From assembly GCA_016432725.1 (NCBI GenBank), contig JACJDG010000003.1, positions 5,796,001 to 5,860,000 of the forward strand: a stretch of 64,000 nucleotides of DNA, read 5' to 3'. A program made the position numbers and the translations under genes. Each line of letters begins with the position of its first letter. Within the stretch, counting starts at the first letter, position 1. The notes below the pieces were generated by a model. The model was not told the origin of the DNA. It ran no database searches and saw nothing but the letters and a program-made list of their open reading frames with translations. Below, in pieces: positions 27,142 through 35,677 of this stretch. Origin of the DNA: Streptomyces sp. DHE7-1. Its GTDB lineage: Bacteria > Actinomycetota > Actinomycetes > Streptomycetales > Streptomycetaceae.

Positions 27142-27230
27142 GCCCGGCCCGCCCGGCGTCGTCGTGAAGCCGTGGCACTCCAAGACGCCTCCCTCATCCG
27201 CACCGCCCCCTCACAAGGACGTGAACCCTC

Positions 27231-28286
27231 ATGCGCAAGACCGCCAGATACGCCTCGCTCGCCGTCTCCGGCCTGCTCGCTCTCTCCTCGCTCACCGCCT
27301 GCGCCAATGACGCGGCGAGCAGCACCTCGGCCGGCGGGAGCAAGGGCGACGGCAAGGGCACGAAGGTCAAGATCATGGTCGGCGGCCTGGACAAGGTCAT
27401 CTACATGCCGGCGATGCTGACCCAGCGTCTCGGCTACTTCGACTCCGAGGGCCTCGACGTCGAGCTGCTCAGTGAGCCCGCCGGTGTCCAGGCCGAGACC
27501 GCGCTCGTCTCCGGCCAGGTCCAGGGCGCGGTCGGCTTCTACGACCACACCCTCGACCTGCAGACCAAGGGCAAGGCCGTGGAGTCCGTCGTGCAGTTCT
27601 CGCACGCCCCCGGCGAGGTGGAGGTCGTCGCCGCCAAGAAGGCGGGTGACGTCACCTCTCCGAAGGACTTCAAGGGCAGGAAGCTCGGCGTCACCGGCCT
27701 CGGTTCCTCGACCGACTTCCTCACCAAGTACCTCGCGGTCAAGAACGGCGTGGACGTCAGCGAGTTCACCCCGGTCGCCGTGGGCGCCGGCCCCACCTTC
27801 ATCGCCGCGCTGCAGCAGGGCTCCATCGATGCCGGCATGACCACCGACCCGACCGTCGCCACCATCCTGGACAAGAAGGCCGGGAAGATCCTCCTCGACA
27901 TGCGCACCCCCGAGGGCTCCCAGGAGGCGCTCGGCGGCCCGTACCCGTCGTCCAGTCTGTACATGCAGACGGACTGGGTGAACGGGCACAAGGAGACCGT
28001 CCAGAAGCTCGCCAACGCGTTCGTCAGGACGCTCAAGTGGATGTCCACCCACAGCGCCTCCGAGATCGCCGCCAAGATGCCCGCCGACTACTCCCAGGGC
28101 GACAAGGCGCTCTACGCGGAGGCGATCAAGAGCACGCTGCCGATGTTCACCAAGGACGGCGTGATGCCGGCGAACGGTCCCGAGACCGTCGAGAAGGTCC
28201 TCAAGGCGTTCAACCCCAACATCAAGAACGTAAAGGTGGACCTGGAGAAGACGTACACCACCGAGTTCGTCGAGGCCGCCGAGTAG
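27231..28286 (+). CDS. ABC transporter substrate-binding lipoprotein (NMT1/SsuA-like)
   Basis: The 351-residue precursor has a lipoprotein signal ending LSSLTAC (Cys at about residue 24), so it is membrane-anchored outside the cell. The mature protein has the NMT1/SsuA pattern: KIMVGGLDKVIYMPAMLTQR, GYFDSEGLDVELLSEPAGVQ, then GRKLGVTGLGSSTDFLTKYL and AALQQGSIDAGMTTDP. Family ligands include sulfonates, nitrate, bicarbonate and thiamine-pyrimidine precursors, and the sequence does not choose between them. It is the third gene of the importer operon and is convergent with a CitB-type regulator 19 bp away. Confidence 0.9.
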   Translation: MRKTARYASLAVSGLLALSSLTACANDAASSTSAGGSKGDGKGTKVKIMVGGLDKVIYMPAMLTQRLGYFDSEGLDVELLSEPAGVQAETALVSGQVQGAVGFYDHTLDLQTKGKAVESVVQFSHAPGEVEVVAAKKAGDVTSPKDFKGRKLGVTGLGSSTDFLTKYLAVKNGVDVSEFTPVAVGAGPTFIAALQQGSIDAGMTTDPTVATILDKKAGKILLDMRTPEGSQEALGGPYPSSSLYMQTDWVNGHKETVQKLANAFVRTLKWMSTHSASEIAAKMPADYSQGDKALYAEAIKSTLPMFTKDGVMPANGPETVEKVLKAFNPNIKNVKVDLEKTYTTEFVEAAE

Positions 28287-28305
28287 CAACCCCGGATCCA
28301 CCCGC

Positions 28306-28986
28306 TCAGGCGCGGGTCGCCCACACGTAACGGTGTTCCGGGCGGCCCGCGTCGCCGTATTTGAGCGTCAGCCGGGCCCGTCCGGTCCGCTCCAGGAGCT
28401 TGAGATAGCGCTGGGCGGTCTGCCGGCTCACGCCGGTCAGCTCGGCGATCTCCTGCGCGGACAGTGCGCCCTCGGCCTGCATCAGGGCCCGGCGCACCAG
28501 TTCGGCGGTGGTGGGGGAGTGGCCCTTGGGCAGCCCGGGCTCCGACGGTGCGGACAGGGCGCCGAAGATCCGGTCCACCTCGGCCTGTTCGGCCTCACCG
28601 CCGCCGTCCAGGGTCCGGCGCAGCACGGCGTACGCCTCCAGCCTGGCCCGCAGTCCCGCGAACGCGAACGGCTTCACCAGGTACTGCAGCGCGCCGTGCC
28701 GCATGGCCGCCTGGACGGTCGAGACGTCCCGCGCGGCCGTCACCATGATGACGTCGGTCTGGTGGCCGCGCCGGCGCATCTCCTGGACCACCGCCAGCCC
28801 GGTGTCGTCGGGCAGGTAGTGGTCCATGAGGACCAGGTCGAGCCGGGGCAGCGCGTCCAGCAGGCGCAGCGCCTCGGCCGCGTTGTGGGCCTCGCCGGCC
28901 GCATGGAAGCCGGGCACCTTGTCGACGTAGGCGGCGTTGACCCGGGCGACGCGGGTGTCGTCGTCCACGACCAGGACCTCGATCAC
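28306..28986 (-). CDS. CitB/DcuR-type response regulator
   Basis: The 226-residue protein starts at GTG 28986, overlapping the kinase stop by three bases. Its receiver carries VLVVDDDTRVARVNAAY, the phosphoacceptor in LVLMDHYLPDDTG, and YLVKPFAFAGLRARL. The C-terminal CitB-type helix-turn-helix reads ALSAQEIAELTGVSRQTAQR and ends RPEHRYVWATR. It is the partner of the CitA-type kinase and a paralogue of the orphan regulator at 24.6 kb. CitB/DcuR regulators usually control uptake and use of C4 or C6 carboxylates. Confidence 0.93.
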   Translation of the reverse strand: MIEVLVVDDDTRVARVNAAYVDKVPGFHAAGEAHNAAEALRLLDALPRLDLVLMDHYLPDDTGLAVVQEMRRRGHQTDVIMVTAARDVSTVQAAMRHGALQYLVKPFAFAGLRARLEAYAVLRRTLDGGGEAEQAEVDRIFGALSAPSEPGLPKGHSPTTAELVRRALMQAEGALSAQEIAELTGVSRQTAQRYLKLLERTGRARLTLKYGDAGRPEHRYVWATRA

Positions 28987-30740
28987 CGTGCCTCCTCCCC
29001 GGCGGGGGCCGGCCTGTCCTGAGTGGCCGCACCGGACACTCCGGGTCCGGCGAGCGCGGGCTCCCGGTCCGGCGCGCCCAGCGCGTCGGTGAGCGCCTCG
29101 GGCAGTACGACGGTGAACTCCGCACCGCCGCCGTCCGCCGCGCCCACGGTCGCGCCGCCGCCCTGCCGTTCGGCGAGCCGGCGCACCAGCGGAAGACCCA
29201 GGCCCCGCTTGCCGTGCGCGGGCGGCTTCTTGGTGGACCACCCGTCCGTGAAGACGATCTCCCGCTGGTCCGCCGGGACACCGGGCCCGGTGTCGCACAC
29301 TCGCAGCACGACCGTACGGCCCTCGGTGCGCAACTCGACCTCCACGCGCGCGTGCGGGGTGCCCGCGACCGCGTCCAGCGCGTTGTCCACCAGGTTGCCC
29401 ACGACCGTCACGAGTCCGCGCGGGTCGACGAGCCGGTCGGGGAGGCGGGTGCGCTCCGACACCCACAGGGCGACCCCGCGCTCGGCGGCGACGGTCGCCT
29501 TGCCGACCAGCAGGGCGGCCAGCAGCGGGTCATGGATCTTCTCCGTGACCTGTTCGGCGGTGACCCGGTGGTCCCCGACGACCTCGCCGACGAACTCCAC
29601 GGCGTCGTCGTACATCTCGAGTTCCAGCAGACCGAGCAGGGTGTGCATGCGGTTGGCGTGCTCGTGGTCCTGCGCGCGCAGCGCGTCGATCAGACCGCGG
29701 GTGGAGTCGAGTTCGCGGCCCAGTTGTTCCAGCTCGGTGCGGTCGCGCAGGGTGGCCACCGCGCCCCCGTCGCCGGTGGGCATGCGGTTGGCGACCAGGA
29801 CCCGCTGCCCGCGCACGGTCAGCAGATCGGTGCCGGTCACCCGGCCGGTTAGGACGTCCGCGGTGCGGCCCTCGCCCAGTGCCTCGTCCGGCGACTTCCC
29901 GACGGCCTCGTCGCCGAGCCCCAGCAGCCGCCGGGCCTCGTCGTTCAGCAGGCGGACACGGCCGGACCGGTCGAGGGCGACCACACCCTCCCGGATGCCG
30001 TGCAGCATCGCCTCGCGCTCGGCCAGCAGCGCGGAGATGTCCGAGAAGGCCAGGTCCCTGGTCTGCCGCTGCACGCGGCGGGAGATCAGCCAGGCGGCCA
30101 GCGCGCCCACCGCGAGGGCGCCGCCCGCGTAGGCGAACAGCCCGGGTATCGCGGCCAGCAGCCGGGCGCGCACGCTGTCGTACGCGATGCCGACGGACAC
30201 CGCCCCGATGATCCGGTGATCGGAGTCGTACAGCGGCACCTTCCCGCGCGCGGAGCGGCCCAGGGTGCCCTTGTCGATCTCCATGACGTCCCTGCCGTCC
30301 AGCGCGTCGGTGGGATCGGTGGAGACCGGCCGGCCGATCTCTTCCGGTGTGGGGTGCGACCAGCGCACCCAGGAAAGGTCCAGCACCACGATGTACTCGG
30401 CGTTGGTGGAGTGCCGGATCCGCTCGGCCTCCCGCTGCACCGGGCCGTTCCGGCTCGGCGGGGTGGTCAGCACGCCCTCGGCGATCTCCGGATCCTGCGC
30501 CGTGGTCTGGGCGATGGCCAGCGCACGGCGCATCGCCTCCTGGTCGAGCTGTTTGCTCAGCGGCGCCAGGAACAGCCCCGTCGCGAGCACCGCGACCCCC
30601 GCGGCGATCGCCACCTGCATCAGCAGCACCTGCGAGAACACCCGCCGGGGCAGACCGAGGCGCAGACGGCGTGCGGGGGAGTGGGGCTCATACCCCCGAC
30701 CGTACGTGGGCGGCCCGGCCCGCCCCAGCCGGTGTGGCAC
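28983..30740 (-). CDS. CitA/DcuS-type sensor histidine kinase
   Basis: The 585-residue kinase has TM1 (VLLMQVAIAAGVAVLATGLF), an extracytoplasmic PAS-type sensor domain of about 130 residues (EYIVVLDLSWVRWSHPTPEE, ...GAVSVGIAYDSV), TM2, a cytoplasmic PAS domain, and the DcuS/CitA H-box (ALRAQDHEHANRMHTLLGLL). The HATPase domain shows NLVDNALDAV, DTGPGVP and KRGLGLPLVRRLAERQGG. CitA/DcuS sensors detect citrate or C4-dicarboxylates outside the cell. The start is GTG 30740, with GGGAG five bases upstream. It lies downstream of the sucrase/ferredoxin-like and HTH-citrate-synthase genes on the same strand. Confidence 0.92.
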   Translation of the reverse strand: MPHRLGRAGPPTYGRGYEPHSPARRLRLGLPRRVFSQVLLMQVAIAAGVAVLATGLFLAPLSKQLDQEAMRRALAIAQTTAQDPEIAEGVLTTPPSRNGPVQREAERIRHSTNAEYIVVLDLSWVRWSHPTPEEIGRPVSTDPTDALDGRDVMEIDKGTLGRSARGKVPLYDSDHRIIGAVSVGIAYDSVRARLLAAIPGLFAYAGGALAVGALAAWLISRRVQRQTRDLAFSDISALLAEREAMLHGIREGVVALDRSGRVRLLNDEARRLLGLGDEAVGKSPDEALGEGRTADVLTGRVTGTDLLTVRGQRVLVANRMPTGDGGAVATLRDRTELEQLGRELDSTRGLIDALRAQDHEHANRMHTLLGLLELEMYDDAVEFVGEVVGDHRVTAEQVTEKIHDPLLAALLVGKATVAAERGVALWVSERTRLPDRLVDPRGLVTVVGNLVDNALDAVAGTPHARVEVELRTEGRTVVLRVCDTGPGVPADQREIVFTDGWSTKKPPAHGKRGLGLPLVRRLAERQGGGATVGAADGGGAEFTVVLPEALTDALGAPDREPALAGPGVSGAATQDRPAPAGEEAR

Positions 30741-30787
30741 GGATCTCCCGGCCGGCGCCGGACGGGCCGGGGCCGGTGGCTCCGGGA

Positions 30788-31729
30788 TCAGCTCGCCAGC
30801 GCCGTCGTCCCCAGCTCGCGCACCGCGACCACGTCCATGCGCGCCGGCGCGCCGAGCACCGAGGCGCCGCAGCTCTCCGGGCGCGGCGGCAGGGACGCCC
30901 CCTGGGCCACCGTGACGCGCCAGCGGCGGCCGTCGGCATGGGCGACGGTGACCTCCCAGCGGGGCGCCCTGCCCTCGGTCCGTACGACGCTCAGCGTGCC
31001 CGCCCGGCGCACCCCCGCCACCGAGCGCACGGCCAGCTCGGCGGCCTGGCCGGGCCGTTCCCAGGCGGAGCAGCCGCGACAGCCCTCCAGCTCCACGCGT
31101 CCCTCCTGGACGCCGTGCAGGGCCGCCTCGACCGTGTGCGCCTCCACCCGGCCGTAGGCGTAGCCGTACGGCAGCACGAGCACCGTCGGCGAGAAGCGAT
31201 GACCACCCAGATGGGTGACCTCCCAGACGCCCCGCACACCGGAGGCGGCCAGTTGGGCGGCGAGGGGACGGCCGAGGAGGGCGCAGCAGCGGTCGCGCTT
31301 GCCGTTGGTGCAGACGAGCGCCAGCGGATCACCGCTGTGCGGACCGCCGCCGAGCGCCGTGCCGAAGGAGCGGTGGTCGCCGGCGCCGAGAGCCGCGAAG
31401 TCGAGGTCGAGCAGGCGGCGCGGGTCGCGGACGGTGGCGCCGTGCAGCCACACGTTTCCGGGCACGGTGTGTGCCGCGTACACCTGCCGGGGTTCCGGGG
31501 TCCCGGGGTCGGCGTGCCGGCCGGGGCGCCGGACCAGCGCGACCCGGACGCCGGTCCCCTCGGCGGCGGCCTCCAGGGCGCGGCCGACGGCGGGGTCGAG
31601 ATGGCTCGACGTGAGCGCCTTGGCGCCCCACGGCCCGGACTGCTCCAGCAGCAGCCACGTCGTCGCCGTGGCGGCCGTGGCGGAAACGGGCTCGTCGAGG
31701 TTCCGGGAGACGGTCGCGCACCTACTCAC
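30788..31729 (-). CDS. sucrase/ferredoxin-like protein (thioredoxin-fold, Cys-rich)
   Basis: The 313-residue protein is of the Suc_Fer-like (Apd1-related) family, which has a thioredoxin-like ferredoxin fold. Signature elements are WLLLEQSGPWGAKAL near the N-terminus, CTNGKRDRCCALLGRPLA, and the HLGGHRFSPTVLVLPYGYAY motif that resembles the His/Cys cluster site of Apd1. CRGCSAWERPGQAAELAV follows. A [2Fe-2S] cluster is possible, from CTNGKRDRCC plus the His motif. The start is GTG 31729. It lies 79 bp after the HTH-citrate synthase and 47 bp before the kinase gene, so co-transcription is likely. The function is unknown; a redox role is inferred. Confidence 0.85.
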   Translation of the reverse strand: MSRCATVSRNLDEPVSATAATATTWLLLEQSGPWGAKALTSSHLDPAVGRALEAAAEGTGVRVALVRRPGRHADPGTPEPRQVYAAHTVPGNVWLHGATVRDPRRLLDLDFAALGAGDHRSFGTALGGGPHSGDPLALVCTNGKRDRCCALLGRPLAAQLAASGVRGVWEVTHLGGHRFSPTVLVLPYGYAYGRVEAHTVEAALHGVQEGRVELEGCRGCSAWERPGQAAELAVRSVAGVRRAGTLSVVRTEGRAPRWEVTVAHADGRRWRVTVAQGASLPPRPESCGASVLGAPARMDVVAVRELGTTALAS

Positions 31730-31808
31730 AGAGGCGAGCCTAACCTGACTCCTCCCGGGGCGACTTCCGGCCGGACCCGTGTCCGCTCCGGCGGCGGCGC
31801 GGGCGGCC

Positions 31809-33077
31809 TCACTCCGGCAGGGGCTGCGGGGGTCGCGGGCCGACGTAGTGACCGCTCGGGCGCATGCGCAGCGGGCGTTCGCCGTACTCCTCCAGGGCGT
31901 GGGCGATCCAGCCCGCTGTGCGCGCGACGGCGAAGACGGTCTCCCCGGCGGTGGCGGGCATGCCGCAGGAGGCGGTGAACACCGCGAGCGCCAGGTCGAC
32001 GTTGGCGTGCAGCGGAGCGTGCCGCGCGGTCGTCGCGACGACGTCGCGGGCCGCGAGGAGTGCCGGCTCGGCGTGCGGCACCTGCTCCAGCAGGCCGAAC
32101 AGCACACGCGCGCGGGGGTCTTCGCCGGAGTAGAGCCGGTGGCCCAGCCCGGGAACACGTCGTCCCGCGCGCAGTTGGTCCGCGATCACCGGGACGGCGG
32201 TGCCCTGGTCCAGCACATCGGCCAGCATCCGGTGGGCGAGGCCGCTGGCGGCACCGTGCAGCGGGCCCTCCAGGACGCCGAGTCCCGCCGATACGGCCGC
32301 GTACGCGTGCGCGCGGGCCGAGGCGGCGACCCGGACGGCGAGCGTGGAGGCGGCCAGGTCGTGGTCGGCGAGCAGGGCCAGGGCGGTGTCCAGGACGCGC
32401 AGGGAGGCCTCGTCGGCGCGGCGGCCGGTCAGCCGGCCCCACAGGCGGTGGGCGAGCGGGCCGTCGTCCTCGTGGTCGTGCCGGACGGGCGGCAGGGCGG
32501 CCACGAGGGTGGGGATGAGGATGCGCCCGGTCCCCAGCACCGTCTCCTCGGAGAGGTCGAAGCGCAGCGGGTCCTCGGCGGCCGCGGCGATGGCCGCCAC
32601 CCGCAGCCGGTCGGCCGGGGAGGTGTGCTCCGGCAGGGCGTTCACGGCGCGGCGGGCGACCTCGACGGTGGTCCGCGGCGCGGTGAAGGTCATGCCCGGG
32701 GTCAGCCGCCCTGTCCACAGCCACTCCGCGACCTCCTCGTAGGAGTGGCGCGCGGCCAGTTCGGTGGCGTCGACACCGCGGAAGTAGTAGCGGTCCTCCT
32801 CGATGAGGGTGATGCGGGTCCGGACGGACAGGTCGCCCCCGGAGCCCGGACTCCCCGCGGCCTCCCGGCGGTTGCGGCGGGCGAGCGCCTCGACGTCCTT
32901 CGCGTCGAAGGTGCTGGCGCGGCCACCTGGTTCCCGCTCGCTGCTGAGCAGGCCGCGGCTCACGTAGGCGTACACCGTCTCCGGCTTCACTCCGAGCAGC
33001 TCGGCGGTCTCCCTGGTGCTCAGCCTTCGCCCGGGCCGCCGGTCCGGAGCGGGTTCGTGATCGCGCATGGGGGTCAC
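31809..33077 (-). CDS. citrate synthase-like protein with N-terminal helix-turn-helix
   Basis: The 422-residue protein has a MerR/excisionase-like HTH at about residues 18-55 (LSTRETAELLGVKPETVYAY, then VSRGLLSSEREPGG). It is followed by a full citrate synthase fold. The catalytic residues appear kept: H274 in GPLHGAAS, H313 in VPGLGHRLYS and D361 in HANVDLALAV. Start GTG 33077 is preferred over ATG 33068 because GGAGAGG lies eight bases ahead of it. It is divergent from a normal-length citrate synthase gene with a palindrome between them. A dual role as enzyme or citrate/oxaloacetate-sensing transcription factor is plausible but untested. Confidence 0.9.
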   Translation of the reverse strand: MTPMRDHEPAPDRRPGRRLSTRETAELLGVKPETVYAYVSRGLLSSEREPGGRASTFDAKDVEALARRNRREAAGSPGSGGDLSVRTRITLIEEDRYYFRGVDATELAARHSYEEVAEWLWTGRLTPGMTFTAPRTTVEVARRAVNALPEHTSPADRLRVAAIAAAAEDPLRFDLSEETVLGTGRILIPTLVAALPPVRHDHEDDGPLAHRLWGRLTGRRADEASLRVLDTALALLADHDLAASTLAVRVAASARAHAYAAVSAGLGVLEGPLHGAASGLAHRMLADVLDQGTAVPVIADQLRAGRRVPGLGHRLYSGEDPRARVLFGLLEQVPHAEPALLAARDVVATTARHAPLHANVDLALAVFTASCGMPATAGETVFAVARTAGWIAHALEEYGERPLRMRPSGHYVGPRPPQPLPE

Positions 33078-33110
33078 CGTAGCCGCCTCTCCACACCTTG
33101 ATTAGTGCAC

Positions 33111-33125
33111 ATTGATTCAATCAAT
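33111..33125. promoter_or_regulatory. AT-rich palindrome between divergent citrate synthase genes
   Basis: ATTGATT-C-AATCAAT is a perfect odd palindrome, with a further TTGATT at 33099-33104. It directly abuts a TTGACA -35-like hexamer (33127-33132) facing the rightward gene. Its position between the two starts makes it a candidate operator for the HTH-citrate synthase or for the CitB-type regulator. Confidence 0.55.
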
Positions 33126-33182
33126 ATTGACAGCTATCGAGTCAAGCATGGACAGTCGGATCAAGTCCAGGGAGGAGACACC

Positions 33183-34346
33183 ATGTCCGTCAACAGGACC
33201 GCACCCCGTGTGGAAGTACCGCGTGGCCTCGCGGGGGTCGTCGTCACCGACACCCGTGTCGGAGACGTCCGGGGAATCGAGGGTTTCTACCACTATCGGG
33301 AGTACTCGGCCGTCGAACTCGCGCGGACCCGCGGCTTCGAGGACGTCTGGCACCTGCTGGTGCACGGCATCCTGCCGGACCCCGGGCGCGCCGCCTCCTT
33401 CGCGGCGGAGACCGCGAGGCTGCGCCGGCTGCCCGAGGACGTCCGCGCGGCCCTCCCCGCCATCGCCGCGGCCGGCCGCGACTCAGGGCCGCTGGCCGGC
33501 CTGCGTACGGCGCTGTCGCTGCTGGGTGCCGCGCGAGGGTTCCGTCCGGTCTACGACACGGACCCGGAGCGGCGGCGCGCCGACACCGTGGCCGCCTGCG
33601 CGGCCGTGCCCACGCTGCTCACCGCGCTGTACCGGCTGGGCAGGGGTCTCGAACCCGTCGAACCCCGAGAGGACCTGCCGTACGGGGCGAACTACCTCTA
33701 CATGCTCACGGGCGAGGAGCCGGATCCGAGACGGGCCCGTGCGGTCGAGCAATACCTCATCTCAACCATTGACCACGGATTCAACGCGTCAACCTTCACC
33801 GCGCGGGTCATTGCGTCCACGGGCGCCGATGTGGCCGCCTGTCTGGTCGGGGCCGTCGGCGCCCTGTCCGGGCCGCTGCACGGCGGGGCGCCGAGCCGCG
33901 CGCTCGACACCCTGGACGCGATCGGAACACCGGACCGGGCCGACGCCTGGATCCGGGAGCGGGTGCTCGCCGGTGACCGTGTCATGGGCTTCGGCCACGC
34001 CGTCTACCGCACGGAGGACCCGCGTTCGCGGATGCTGCGGGAGATCGCCCTGGACTTCGGCGGCCCGCGCGTCGATCTGGCCGTCGAGGTCGAACGGCAC
34101 GTCGAGGCGGTCCTCACCGAACTGAAGCCGGGCCGCGAACTGCACACCAACGTCGAGTACTACGCCGGCGTGGTCATGGAACTGTGCGGCCTGCCCCGCG
34201 AGATGTTCACCCCCACCTTCGCGGCGGCCCGGGTGGTCGGCTGGAGCGCCAACATCCTGGAACAGGCGACGGACCCGAAGATCATCCGACCGGTCGCGCG
34301 CTACGTGGGACCGGAGCCGCCGGTCGCGGTGCCGCCGGCGGCCTGA
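33183..34346 (+). CDS. citrate synthase (secondary copy)
   Basis: The 387-residue citrate/methylcitrate synthase family protein condenses acetyl-CoA (or propionyl-CoA) with oxaloacetate. It begins PRGLAGVVVTDTRVGDVRGI, and GVVVT-type starts are usual for this short clade. Active-site residues are H233 in GPLHGGAPS and H272 in MGFGHAVYRTEDPRS. The position of the catalytic Asp is E325 in HTNVEYYAGVV. ATG 33183 has GGGAGGAG seven bases upstream. It is divergent from the HTH-bearing homologue. The main TCA enzyme of Streptomyces is normally encoded elsewhere, so this is probably a secondary enzyme. Confidence 0.9.
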   Translation: MSVNRTAPRVEVPRGLAGVVVTDTRVGDVRGIEGFYHYREYSAVELARTRGFEDVWHLLVHGILPDPGRAASFAAETARLRRLPEDVRAALPAIAAAGRDSGPLAGLRTALSLLGAARGFRPVYDTDPERRRADTVAACAAVPTLLTALYRLGRGLEPVEPREDLPYGANYLYMLTGEEPDPRRARAVEQYLISTIDHGFNASTFTARVIASTGADVAACLVGAVGALSGPLHGGAPSRALDTLDAIGTPDRADAWIRERVLAGDRVMGFGHAVYRTEDPRSRMLREIALDFGGPRVDLAVEVERHVEAVLTELKPGRELHTNVEYYAGVVMELCGLPREMFTPTFAAARVVGWSANILEQATDPKIIRPVARYVGPEPPVAVPPAA

Positions 34347-34584
34347 GGCGCCGATCACGGTCTGGAGGCCGACCCGGAACCGACCTGGCGCCGGGCCGGC
34401 GTCAGGCCGGCGGGCGCCGGGCCGGTGCCGGGCCGGACGGCCGTCGCGGAGCGCGCCGTCGGGCGCGCGGCCCGTCGCGTCCCCTCCCGCTCGTATCCTG
34501 GTCGCGCAGTCGATTCCCGCTGTGTCCGTCCGCGCGCCGGGCCACGAGCCGGTGCGCGCGTCCGTGTGTGAGAGAGGTCGCCCG

Positions 34585-35665
34585 TTGGGGAACAGCCCGG
34601 CGAACAGCCGCAGCCCGCAGCAGATCCCGGTGGTCGTGCTCGCCGGATTCCTGGGCTCCGGGAAGACCACGCTCCTGAACCACCTGCTGCACCACAGCGG
34701 GGGCAGCCGCATCGGGGCGATCGTCAACGACTTCGGCGCCATCGAGATCGACGCGATGGCGGTGGCGGGCGCCCTCGGCGACTCGACGGTCTCGCTCGGC
34801 AACGGCTGCCTGTGCTGCGCCGTCGACGCCAGCGAACTCGACGTCTACCTGGACCGGCTCGCCGCTCCCGCCGCCGGCATCGACGTCATCGTCATCGAGG
34901 CCAGCGGACTCGCCGAGCCGCAGGAGCTGGTGCGCATGGTGCTGGCCAGCGAGCATCCGCGGATCGCGTACGGCGGCCTCGTCGAGGTCGTCGACGCGGC
35001 CGAGTTCGACGACACCCGCGCCAGGCACCCCGAGCTCGACCGGCATCTCGCCCTCGCCGACCTCGTCGTGGTCAACAAACTGGACCGGGCGCCGGACGCC
35101 GACCGCGTGCTCGCGCTCGTCCGCTCGCTCACCGACCGCGCGGCGGTCCTCCCGCCACCTACGGCCGCGTCGACCCGGAGTTCCTCTTCGACTGCCGGCC
35201 GAGCGAGGAGCGCGTCGGGCAGCTCTCCTTCGACGACCTGCACGAGCACCGCGAGGACGGCCACGGCCACGCCGGTCACCTGCACACCGGCTACGACAGC
35301 CTGTCCTTCACCTCGGCGCCGCCCATTGACCCCCGCCGTCTGATGAGCTTCCTGGACACCCGCCCCGAGGGGCTCTACCGGATCAAGGGATACGTCGACT
35401 TCGGGCCGTACGACACCCTCAACCGGTACGCCGTGCACGCCGTCGGCCGGTTCCTGCGCTTCCGGCCCGAGCCCTGGCCGGCCGCCGGCCCCGAGGCACC
35501 CAGCTCGTGCTGATCGGCTCCGGCATCGACGCCGACGCCCTCCACGAGGAACTCCGGGCGTGCGGGAACGACGGCACGCACGTCGACGAGCACGGCATGT
35601 GGGGCGTCCTGCGCTTCGTGCCCGGCTCCGAGGAGGAGCCGGGCACGGAGTCCCACGAGGTGTAG
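34585..35665 (+). CDS. COG0523/CobW-type metal-handling GTPase (two frameshifts as sequenced)
   Basis: G3E-family GTPase: Walker A FLGSGKTTLLN, metal-site motif GNGCLCC, EASGLAEP and the base-specificity motif NKLD. After the G domain comes a His-rich stretch (HEHREDGHGHAGHLHTG), then the CobW C-terminal domain (LYRIKGYVDFG, RYAVHAVGRFL). The frame breaks at C3 35151-35153 and C4 35489-35492. One added C at each site yields about 360 residues ending GTESHEV. TTG 34585 with AGAGAGG seven bases upstream is the preferred start, and GTG 34522 is an alternative. Zinc or cobalt chaperone roles are known for the family. It is convergent with parC 12 bp away. Confidence 0.85.
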
Positions 35666-35677
35666 CGGCCGGGCGCC

